NCBI RefSeq assembly: GCF_022682495.2
Contig: NC_071389.1
Location: forward strand, 6,625,199 to 6,689,198
DNA length: 64,000 bases
Direction: 5' to 3'
From: Desmodus rotundus
Lineage: Eukaryota; Chordata; Mammalia; Chiroptera; Phyllostomidae
In this document: piece by piece, positions 1 to 11,100 of the stretch
Layout of the letters: each line of letters begins with the position of its first letter
How positions within the stretch are numbered: position 1 is the first letter of the stretch
The notes under the pieces: generated by a model
Database searches by the model: none
The model's input: only the letters and a program-made list of their open reading frames with translations
Told to the model about the DNA's origin: nothing
Made by a program: the position numbers and the translations under genes

Positions 1-1369
1 GACCTAGAGACGTTCAGGGTCACTGGGTCTCTCTCCATAGAAGGCATGGAAGGGCGTGGTCCCGCGGGGAACATCTCCAGTTTCTGGGAACAGTTTGTGT
101 GCAGGATGAACGGAGTGAGGGCTGGACGAATCAGCCAGATTTCTCCCGAGTTCACGCTACTCCAAAAAGACCAGGTCATTCGTTAGAACTTGACATTGGC
201 TGGGTTCTAAAAGTAGCCACACCCAATTCAGGAAGGCCATTAATTTATGGGAAACAGACTGTCTTCCAGGCACACCGCCACTTACTCACGCCACTGAAGT
301 CAGTTAAAGTAACGACAGTGACAGCTCAGCCACAACATCCGAAGCCCTGAGCCGTGGCAACCACAGGCTGCCCGGCAGAGGGCACAGTGCCAGTGGGCAG
401 TTTAGTGGGAGAAGTAAGACTAATACTTAAAAACAAAACAAAGAGCTACTCATGTCCGGCTGTGTGCAAACACACAGTCCTGGAAGCCTGGGGCGTGGTA
501 ACATGGAGATCAGAGGGACAACTAGGCCAAGTTCATTCCTTTCGAGGAACATCCACCGCCAAGCTGGTGTTCTTACTCCCTTTGGGGTCCCAGAGTCTTG
601 ACAAGCGGATGAAATCCAATGCTCCTCACCCCCCAAAACACACACAAGTGTGCATAACACACAGCGACACATCCAAAGTCGAGGAGTCAAGACCAGACTC
701 AGAACACCTGTGCCAACATTTTCTCTCCCTAGGGACCCCCATTTTGATTGACATAAAAGTCCAACTTCTCAGTGAGGATGACCATCGGGAGTCAGAAAGG
801 GGTGAGTGTTAAGATCAGCCTCCCTGGCCCTTCCCAGGAATTCAACGGTGCCTACTAATTGTCTGCTGGAACAAAATTAAGGGGGGGGGGGTGGAGAGGG
901 AACCAGCGACAAATTATTTGCTCTTTCCTTTGTTCAATAAAGAGTTAATACCTTCCCAGTATGCGCCAGGCACACCCCCTCTTTCACCCTGCTTTCTCAT
1001 GCCAGTACTTATCCATCTTAAGCTGGACTCTCACAGCACCCTGGGCTGTAATTGTGGGCTCACAGGTTTGTCTCAGAGTTCCAACACCAGGGCGGTATCC
1101 TGCCTTTGACAGGTATCCTGCTCTTCCAGTGACTGGCACAAGGTAATGTGACGGCCAGCAATGCGCGCCAATGGGCCAGGCGCTGTCTCTCCGATCGCAA
1201 AATAACCGTCTACCATTTATTGAGCACTTACTTAATCAGTGCCCCTGGGGGCATATGAAGCCCACAACTGTGTGCACCCGACGCAATGGGCACCAGGGGC
1301 AGCAGTGGCAGTGGCCCCAGGCTCTTCTCCAGATGCTCGGCAAGCAGGCAGGTTTAAAGGGCTGGAGCC
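1..1369. other. Upstream non-coding region, no exon recognised
   Basis: No exon can be supported here. In other mammals MTHFR lies head to head with CLCN6, so this stretch is probably the 5' intron or leader region of MTHFR on the - strand. No MTHFR coding exon is recognisable on either strand. A G-run near 871-880 is the only simple repeat seen. Confidence 0.4.
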
Positions 1370-1945
1370 GGAAAAACGCCTCCCGCGCCCGGGTGGCTCG
1401 AGGGCCGCGAATCGGGTCGCCAGGTCTTTGGGTCATGGGAGGGAGCGGGGACGCGGGTCCTGGGTCACCACTTCCACTTCTGTCTCAAGGCCGCCTCATC
1501 CGCGTGCGGGAGCCCCATCTAGAGAGGGCAGGCCGGCCTCCATCGCTCTGTGCGCACAAATAAGTCCCCGCCCCAGGTGGTGGTCCCCGGATGCCAGGTC
1601 TTTCTACTCGACATCAGGCCACACCGTCACTCACCCTGCTGTCGCCGATCTCTCAGAGCACGCGCGCCAGTCCCTACTGCGTGGCCACTGTGGAAGCGCT
1701 AGAGGAGGGGGCTGAATGCCGGGAGGAGGGGCGTGGCGCAGGAGTCGCGTGGCGCTGGAGTCTGTTGCTAAGGGAGGCGGGACCAGAGGGCCTAAACCAC
1801 CCCCCACGGGCGACCGGAAGCTCCGCCCCTAACATGGCCGCACCCAGCGTTCTGGTTTGTAGCGGATCCACCGCCCATCATGTGACGCGGGCCCTCTTCC
1901 CACCCGTCTGCAGCCATTCCACGTCTGGTCCCCCAGCTCAAGAGG

Positions 1946-1978
1946 GCCACGTGACTCTCCGGGGGCCAGTCACGTGAG
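1946..1978. promoter_or_regulatory. Paired CACGTG (CLEAR-type/USF) E-boxes before CLCN6
   Basis: Two CACGTG cores lie at 1948-1953 (GCCACGTGAC) and 1971-1976 (GTCACGTGAG), 23 bp apart and 64-92 bp upstream of the CLCN6 start codon. Both resemble the TFEB/TFE3 CLEAR consensus GTCACGTGAC, which marks lysosomal gene promoters. USF and MYC/MAX bind the same core. A weaker E-box, TCATGTGAC, is at 1878-1886. Regulation by TFEB is inferred; the sites themselves are seen. Confidence 0.65.
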
Positions 1979-2039
1979 GCGCAGATATCGGGTGGGAAGG
2001 GGTTGGCACAAGGGTCCCGAGTGGCAGTAAACGAGGAAG

Positions 2040-2126
2040 ATGGCGGGGTGCAGGGGGTCCTTGTGCTGTTGCTGCAGGTGGTGCTGCTGCTGCGGCGAGC
2101 GTGAGATGCGTACCCCGGAGGAGCTG
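2040..2126 (+). CDS. CLCN6: CLCN6 coding exon 1
   Basis: Encodes residues 1-29, ending phase 0 at donor gtaagg. The start codon sits in an AAGATGGCGG context (YY1-like). Residues 9-18 are [10 protein letters not shown], an eight-cysteine cytosolic cluster, encoded by a TGC/CTG-rich tract. Confidence 0.95.
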
Positions 2127-5100
2127 GTAAGGAGCTGGCGGAGTCGGGCCGAGGAACGGGCGGCTGCTAAGGGACGGCGAGAGGCGTTGCCAGAGGTGGG
2201 GCTGGGTCGAGCTGAGTCTGCAAGTGGGGACCGCATTCTGGGCTATCTCGCAATCTGCCCTCATTCACGTGCCCACGTCTGGAGTCATTTTCTCATAACT
2301 CATCCGTGGAATGCAAGAGAGAATCCAGGCTAGCTCTCACTAATCCCATACATATTTTCTCTTATTTCCATCTGAAAGGAGTTTTGAATGAAAGAAGTAT
2401 TTTCGGCATAAGCCCTTTCACTGGACCTTGTGTTTATCATGCAGCTGGCTTAATTTCTCCAACCGTTTCTCACTCTATCCCTAACCCTTTCTGGGTCATT
2501 AACAATCCAGCTTTTCCCTGCAAAGTACCCTGGGAAAACTTGAGTGGCTGTGTCCTCAGATTTGACAGGTCCCTTCCACTTTCAGATTCGGCACATCATC
2601 AGATGGAATCTGATTTTTTACCCCCCTTAAGCTGACAGTGGACATCTTTGACGTGTCCTGAAGACAAGACCCATTATTTAGAGAATGTATCAATAGAAAT
2701 GAAGAGCTCAGCTGGATCCCCACCCAAATCACCCCCCACCCCAAAAGAGTATTTTTTGTGTGTTTTTTTTGTGAAGTCTTGTGTTGTGGTGATAATGGCT
2801 CCAGATGATTTAGAAACTAGCAACTGATTTCAATAGACACTCCTGCCTCCTTTCACTTTTAACCATTAAAAGGATCTTCCTTCTGTGGATCTGTTTTTCT
2901 AGACCATCCTTGGAGAAACCCAGGAGGAGGAGGATGAGATCCTTCCAAGGAAAGACTATGAGGTGAGATTCTTAGATGCTGTCTTGAGTAACAAAAGCAG
3001 TGAATGACCTGGTCCCTTAAGACTGAAGCATGAGACCAACCAGAGGTGCTCTTTGACCTTCTGTCCCAGGGAGTAAGTGGGTAAGAGGTAACTTCCCTTT
3101 GGGGAAGGGGCTGTTTAACAAGCCCTTTTCTCACCTCAACTGCAAAACAAGGTCTGGGTGTCTTCACACTTGCATTGGTCTGTGGCAGCTTAACCTGGAT
3201 AGAGAATGTGTTTGCCACTAGACTGCTTGCTTTTACAGCTCAGAGACCCAGAGTCAAAGCCACTGACAGTATATGCTCATGGCAGGCATGGGCCAGTCGA
3301 CCTTGCTTCTCTCTTGAGAGAACTCAGTATTCGGAAGATTGTTTCCTGCTCAAGCAGCTTCTCTCTGAAATGTCCTTGACTGTGGCCCCTGATTTCCGTG
3401 CGGGCCCCGTAGAGAGAGAGTGTGTGTGTGGTGTGGGGTGTGTGTGTGTGTGTTTAGTACTGCTGGAGTGAGCCATAAGGCAATCAGTTCATGATGACTT
3501 CTGAACACACAAAAAAGCCAGCCACGGTTGTGATGGAGACTATTTATGAAAAGGAGCTAGAGGGAAACCCATCATCCTGCTCATTGAAAAATGATTAGTA
3601 CTACCTTATTAAATATCTTTTTTTATGCTTACATACATGCTTTAAAAAAAAGATTTTATTTATTTATTTTTAGAGAGAGGGGAAGGGGGAGAGAGAGAGT
3701 GAAGCATCAGTGTGTGGTCGCCTCTCATGAGCCTCCCCCTGGGGACCTGGCCCGCAACCCAGGCATGTGCCCTGACGGGGAATCGAACCAGCGACCCTTT
3801 GCTTTGCAGACACAAATGCTTTTTTCTGAGTAACAGAAGTGAGATTCTACTGAATATTTTAACATCTTTTTCTCCCCACTTCATAGCAATTTTGCATCAC
3901 TAGATACTTCTCTACACTGTCTTTTTAAATAGGGGAATATTATTTTATTGTGCCACAATTTATTTAATCTGACTTTTCTCTTTGATGAACTGCATGGTGG
4001 TGACCATCCTTTCTTGTTCATCCTTAATTGCTTCCTTAGGATTAATTCCAAGAAGTGAAATTAATCACGTGTATGTTTAATACTTTTTAAAAAAATGTTA
4101 TGTAGAGTTAAAAAATTCAATACTCTAGGCTAATAATGTACTCAGACTGATTTTGCTTCAGAATTTGGTGTAACTATTATGATTTGTCATGTGGCTTGAA
4201 AAATCTTTAAATCTTTTATCATAGCCCTGGCTGGTGTGGCTCAGTGGATTGAGTGCTGACCTGTGAACCAAAGCGTTGCCGGTTCGATTCCCAGTCAGGG
4301 CACATGCCTGGGTTGCAGGCCAGGTCCCTGGTTGGGGGCATGGGAGAGGCAACCAGTTGATGTATCTCTCACACATCGATGTTTCTTTCCCTCTCTTTCT
4401 TCCTCCCTTCCCATCTCTCTAAGAATAAGTAGATAAAATCTTTTTGAAAAAAAGAAGAAGAAGGCCCCTACTTCTGTGCTAGCTAGCACACAACCCACAG
4501 AGCATCAGCCACCTCTTCCCTCCCATACCCTGACCCCAAATACAGTTCCCAGCTTCACTCCACCCGTGAAGGAGACAAACTCAAAACATTCGTTTTGGGA
4601 TCTCAGGTCAGTTTTCTCATTCAATCCTCTGTCCCCGTGGTCTTCAGACTTGACCATGTTTCAGTCCTATGGAGGCCTTGTTATAAGACACAGAGCTTCT
4701 TTTCAGTGGGTCTGTGGTAGGACGGAGTTGGCACTCTTAACTAGTTCCCAGGAGGTGCTGCTGCTGCTGGTCCAGGAACCACACTGAGAACCTGGAGGCA
4801 CAGTGCTTCACTGAGGACAGTCCTTGAAGGGCATCCCCAGCCAGGGGAAGGGCTTGCATGGAGGGGTTGGGCGATATCCTGCCTTTTCTCACCATCCACG
4901 ACAATCGCAAGCTGTTTCAGGCTGTACCGAGCACCTCGGAGGCATGTAAGCAGAGATCACAAGATCATATTGCACACACGTAGCATCTCCACTCCTGCTT
5001 TAAAAAAAACAGACAAAGAAAGAAAAGGAAAAAAAACCTTTTTACAATTTTAAACGTATACCCAAATGGACAGAAGAGTATATTGGAACCCCGTACTCCT

Positions 5101-8100
5101 CACGCAGCTTTAGCAGTCACTCCGCTCTGCCTGACCTTGTTTCCCCTCTGCTCCACCCACTTCCCGGCCTGCTGATGGGTGAATCGGGAGCTTCACCAGA
5201 ATTAAATGATAGTGTTTTATCCAAGGGTCTTAGGATAGTGGTCTGAAGAAAAGAGGAAAGTTTAGAGTTTTTACGAGTAAAAAGTACATTCTTGAGAAAA
5301 ATCAGTCCTGCGTTCTTTTTTTTTTTTTTAAGATCTTATTTATTTATTTATTTTAGAGAGGGAGGAAGGGAGGGAAAGAAACATTGCCCAGCTGCCTCTC
5401 GCAGGCCCCCAGCTGCAGCCCAGGCATTTGCCCTGATTAGGGATCAAACCGGTGAGAACCTTTTGCTTCTCAGGCCGGCGTTCAATCCACGGAGCCACAC
5501 CAGGCAGGGCAGTCCTGCATTCTTAACTTGCAGATTGGTCTGAGATGGTGATCTTCCACATGTCAGCAATCTGGACACTGGGCACTTCTTTCCTAAATTC
5601 TTCAGAGGCTTCTGGAGAGTATATATACATAATCTTCGGGCACTGATGTACAAACTGAAAGTTTCAGAAGTGTAAGTCCTCAGGCTCATTAAAGGGAAAT
5701 GAAATCAATTTCTTAACGTTTCAGCCCATTCTGACCAAAGTAATTTTGTTAGCTCAGCTGTGATCACTCCATTTTGTTCCTTCCCTCTTTCCTCATCCCC
5801 CTTCTGCATTATGTTGAAGGAAATTCCATATGTTATGTCATTTCACCCATAAATAATTCCACATACATGTCTAGAGAGTAAGGACTTCTCGTTTGGCATA
5901 ACACCATGCTGTTTTCACACCTGTGAAAGTAGCAATGACTCCTTGATTTCAAATGTCTGGTTTTCCGGTTGTCTTACAGATGTCATGTGCATGTTTAATA
6001 GTTTGTTTGAATCAGGTTCCAAATAAGGTCCTCACATTGCATATGTTTGATACATATCTTAAATCTCTTCTATCTTTAGGTTCCTCCATCTTTTTTTCCC
6101 CCCTTGAAATTTACTTGACAAAATAATCAGGATTCTGGAATTTGCCACTTGCCCCGCTGTGGTACAGTCGCATGTGCCACTCCGATGGGGCTCCTTTTAA
6201 TGAGTCAGAAAGCATGGTATCCACTGATGTATTTTCTCATGCTTTTAAAATACCTGTTTGCTGTATATAGTTGAGAGGTTTGCAGTAATTAGTATAAGAT
6301 GCTCTGTATTGTATTGTCACCTCAGTAAACCTGGGGATACCATCCTGACTGTTACCATGGCTGATGCCTCTTCCTCTTCCTATGCCCGGGAGCTCCCACA
6401 ACTCCACCCCCCGGCGCCCCCTCCCCACCCCGTGGACCCTGCAGGTCCCCAGCCCCCTCCACTTCCACCAAGTTGCACTTACATTTGTGACGCACTTACT
6501 CTCAGTTGATGCCCATACTTATGAAAGTTTTATGAGTTAATGTTCTTCCCTGTGAGTCATTCTATTTCTCAATTAGCCATCTTTTGAGTTAGAGCTTCTT
6601 GAGACCATGTGCTTTGTGTAAAAGCACGTTTAGCCCAGGCACTTCATCAGAAAAGCCTGCTCCGATGGTGGTTATGAAGGCTCACCCAGAAAACCCTCTG
6701 TTGAAAATCTTTCTAAGATGTGCTCCCCGCCTTGGTAGGGGTTCATCACATGTGCCTGACTCTGTGTGTGGTGAGCTGGGGTCTTAGAGATGGGGGAATC
6801 TCCTTTTTGCTATCCTTTCACAGGTGGGTTAAAGAATAACAACTTCCTACCTGTCCCGTTGGGAGTTAGATGGTGCATTTGCAAACAGTACTGTTTTCTT
6901 GCAGGTCACAGGCTCTTTTGAATTAGAAAAAGCACCCCTCAGAGCAGAGGACTTAGAATAAAAGGCCCACCCCTCTGGGCCATAACAACATTCCCAGGTC
7001 AAGTCCCACCAAAGACGCTTTTTGGGTGAGCACTAGGTGCCCTGCCTGGTGGAGTTTGGGTTGAGTCTTAACCCCCACTTGCCTCCATGGCCAGGCGCTA
7101 TTTTGCTCATAACCACAGGAAGCAGCCCTACTGGACACGTGTAAAAAACTTTCTAAAAAGTAATTAGTCTCCCAAACCAAAGAGCAACATATACAACAGA
7201 AATAAAAGGAAGTTAGTCACGGCAAAGGAGAAGTAACAATATCTGATTTTAGTAACAGCTCGTATGTACACTGGTACATATTTACAGTGTTAGCTCTCAA
7301 CTGATTTATTAAAAAAAGGAAGAAAAGATTGGTGTTCTGGCATTGCATTTGTTTCTAACTGCCCCTATAAACAGCTGTGTTCGGGGTCAGGTTGGTATAT
7401 AATTCATATACTATACAACTTACCCATTTCAAGTGTACAATTCAGTGGTATGTTCAGTGTAGTCAGAGTTGGGCGATTGTCACCAAGTCAGTTTCAGAAC
7501 ATTGTGTCACCTCCCTGTCCATTAGCAGAGTCACTGCCCCTTCCCCCCGTTGCTGACCCTGGGCCACCACTAATTTACTTCTGTCTGTAGATTCGCCTGT
7601 TCCAGACACCTGCAAACCTTCCAAATGTTTGTGGAGTCGTAGCATTATTAGACAAAGCCATCAAGCAAATAATTAATTGGCCAGTCATTTCTATAAATGT
7701 TTGGTATGAGGGATATTCATATTTTTCAATGTTTTCTTTTCCTAGAATGTGGTATCACTCACTTGATTAAAAAATATATATTTAATCACTCTTAGATGAA
7801 TCTAGTTTCCCAGCAGAATTTTTTACTGTGGCCTTTTGTTGTATAATCAGAAGAAAATAAATATTTTTTAATGTAAAAAAGGCACCATGCTTACTGTGAA
7901 AATGTCAAATGGTACCCAGTGTGAACACGCAGGGATGGCCGCTCTTACCAGTGTTCCCAGATGCTTTTGCTTTATGTACGCTGGTACACAAATGACCTTC
8001 GTGTTGTTTCCTCAAAACGGGACCCTGGTACTCCGGACGGTGACTTCCACCCGCACGCCCCTCTTTCAGAGTTTGGATTATGACCGCTGCATCAACGACC

Positions 8101-11100
8101 CTTACCTGGAAGTTTTGGAGACCGTGGATAATAAGGTGGGCCTCTTATCAATCTCTTGGGACTGAGCGGGTCTTATGACAGCTCCTTCACCTTTATCCCT
8201 TTGCCCTTTTAACGTCTTCCATGGGATGCTGGCATCCGTTCCTCAGACCTCTGTCCTGCCAGCCAGAGCCCCCACTGGCCCAGCCTCTTAGAGCCCACTG
8301 TCCTTGCATTGCAAGGCGCCCTCCATCTCGGACATCGTCGCGCTTGCCATCTTTGCTGCCCCTGTGAAATTTACACTCAAACTGGTGGGCCAGGATGTGT
8401 CCCTTCCCTGCCGCCAACAGAACCCTGTAACAAACCGAGTCATTCTTTTCCTGTGTGAACAGAGAAGTCGCAGGTATGAGGCGGTGAAGTGGATGGTGGT
8501 GTTTGCCATTGGAGTCTGCACGGGTCTGGTGAGCTGGCGGGGCACGGAGGGAGGGTGGGCCCGGGGGTGGAGGGGTCAGAGGTCAAGCTTGGGCCTGATG
8601 AATAAGTTGTTTGTTGTAACAGGGCCTGCCTTGTCTTTTTTCCTTTTTTTTTTTTTTTTTAATTAATAACCTGTGTTTCATACTTCTGTTTTGCTTTCTC
8701 TTTATGAAATGAAAGTGAGTCATACAACTCTGGTATTCTTTAAAGCACTCAAAGGTTTGGTCAAGCCCTGTCCCTTACGTAAGGGACGGTCTTATCAGGT
8801 AGATGACTTGGGAGGGAGAGTACTCGGTGGATGTGGAAGTCGCTCCAGGGAAAAAGCAGAGCAGTGAGGCTGACACTGTGAGCGCCACGGCCTTGCCTAC
8901 AGGGCAGCGTGCGGTAAACAGGACGCCCCAGATCTCGGGGAAGTTTTTGTGCTGTCCTGGGCTTCTTACCCGCACATTGCTCATTTTTTTTCTAGAAGGT
9001 AGAGCCGGCAGTCGCGGGCAAAGGAGTACGCCCGAATGCTCGGAGTTCTGGGGTCAGCACATTCACAGATGAATCATTGACAACAGAAGATTATGAAATG
9101 TTACCCAAGACGGTGGTAGCGCAAGGTCTGGGACCGTAATTGCTGACTTAACTGGTTAAACCTGGAGAAGGAAAGCTGGAAACGTCAGTAGTCAGTCAAG
9201 ATGATGCACGTCACGTCTGATTTCCCGTCAGTACGCTGTTTGAGCAGCGGGTTGTCTTAGCCCATTCGGGCTTCTAGGACAGAAATAGCACCGACTGGGT
9301 GGCTTAAACAACAGACATTTATTTCTCACAGTTCCAGAGGCTGGAAGTTCAAGATGCAGGGCTAGCAGAGTAGTGTCTGGGGAGGGCCTGCCTCCTGGTT
9401 CATAGGTGACCCCCTTTTCGCTCTGTGCTCACGTGGCAGAAGGGAGCAAGACTGCTCTCTGGGGCCTCTCTCTTTAGTCCTGGTAAAATTAGTATAGTAT
9501 ATATATGTTAGCCACACTACATTATAATTCAGTATTTGTATGTACTACATAGTGTTCGTTACTATGAGTGCAGTTGCCGTCTGTCACCACACAATTAACC
9601 CCTTTCACCTATTTTCCCCTCTGCTAATTCCCTTTCCCTCCTGGGGTCTCTTTATGAGGGCACTAAGCCCATTCATGAGGCCTCCACCCTCGTGACCTTG
9701 TCACTTCCCGAAGGCTCCTCCAACTACCGTCATATTGAGGTTTGAATTTCAACAGGGATTTGGGCTGAGGTTCAGCCCACAGTAGGGGTCACACACATTC
9801 CCAAGCAGCGGACTGCTCATCCCCTTTCTCCAGAATTGCCCACAGTCTCCTGCTGAAGTCTCCGTGACAGACCCGTGAACGTAAACACGTGCCCACTAGA
9901 GTGCCGCCACAGGGCCAGCCGCAGTCTTTGTTTCCTGGCACTGGCCAGGTTTTCACTACCGTAGATCCAGAGGTCAAGGAACGTCTTACTGGTTAAGACT
10001 GGTGCCGTCCAGAGGCCTCTTTGGTAGCATTGTAATGGACACCAGTGTGGGGCAAGGTGGGGTGATGTCGTCGTTTCGCTGAAATTTCAGAGGGTCAGTT
10101 TTGCTGTATATGGTTCTGATTGCAGATTTCCCTGTAATAAGCAAAGCCATCAGCCATCTACTTGTTAGTCCTCCTGCCACTTTCATATCAAACTCCTTTG
10201 AACTGCCATTTACTCAATACCAGCAACTTTACCTGGCACCCTCATGTTATGGGAAGGAAGGCCTGCCTCCTGCTACTGGCTCTCTTGTCCTCTGACTTGT
10301 CACCACTTATTACTTTAACATTTAAGAGCCTCCAGCATTGGCTTGAGGGAAGTCGGCAGTACAAAGCCTTAAAGCCGTTGATCCTGAATCTCCAGAATCA
10401 GAAGTCTTTCCAGTTCTCCTTTAAGCAGGGACCTAGGAGAGTGGAATAATGGAACATGAGAGTTTTTTTCTTATTTACCAGGGTAACCATTGACTCTCTA
10501 AGACGAATAAGTCAAAATAGTGACTTACATAAAATAGTGATAACCGACATGCAAAACTCACAAACGTCTAAGTGAATGTTGTCATTCAAAGTAACCTCAG
10601 CTATGTGCTCATCCTGCTAAGCATCACTGAAGACACAGTCATCCTCCCCCGGCTCCCATCTTCTTCTGCATCTTTTCCTTCTTTGTCTTACTCTCCCTCT
10701 CTCGTTGCTGTATGTCATGGGCAGTGGGGCCGGGCTGGAGCGGGGCCCTCTGGAGAGCCAGGGTGGCTAAGGAAAGCCGGTTCACCCATCGCTGGTTGGT
10801 AACGCAGCTGTGTGTGCCCAGGGCCGTAAACACGGTGGGGGAGGCCTGTGCCTCTGAGGGCAGCGCCTGCACCGCCACCGGGAAGGGCTGTGTGGCTGAC
10901 GGCTCCTTTGCTCTTCACAGGTGGGTCTCTTTGTGGACTTCTTTGTGCGCCTCTTCACCCAGCTCAAGTTCGGAGTGGTGCAGACGTGTATCCTTTGCAT
11001 CGGCTCGGTGTTCCTGGATGTCAGCAGTTTCTGATTTTGCTTTCTTGTTTAGAAGGGAGTTTAACAGTAGACATGATCTGTGAAGAGCTGTTTATTAGCC

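Larger units (their letters stand above)
1370..2230. promoter_or_regulatory. CpG island / putative bidirectional MTHFR-CLCN6 promoter
   Basis: CpG dinucleotides are dense from about 1,370 to 2,230, against strong CpG depletion in the flanks. The island contains GC-box and ETS-like sites (CCGGAAG near 1,814, CTCCGCCCC near 1,821), a YY1-like AACATGGCCGC near 1,831, three E-boxes and the first coding exon of CLCN6. No TATA box is seen, which fits a housekeeping CpG-island promoter. That it also drives MTHFR in the other direction is inferred from the conserved gene order. Confidence 0.7.
2963..8069 (+). other. CLCN6 intron 2, repeat-rich
   Basis: Holds a (TG)n tract near 3,417-3,453, three VES SINEs (3.64, 4.22 and 5.32 kb) and old L1 3'-end pieces near 5.04-6.13 and 7.39-7.64 kb. 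No exon-like sequence is supported between exons 2 and 3. Confidence 0.6.

Noticed and set aside
1..1800. MTHFR coding exon on the - strand
   Set aside because: No MTHFR-like peptide in any - frame; only its promoter region is likely present.
4225..4300. tRNA gene suggested by A and B boxes
   Set aside because: The boxes belong to the tRNA-derived head of VES SINEs; no cloverleaf can be drawn.
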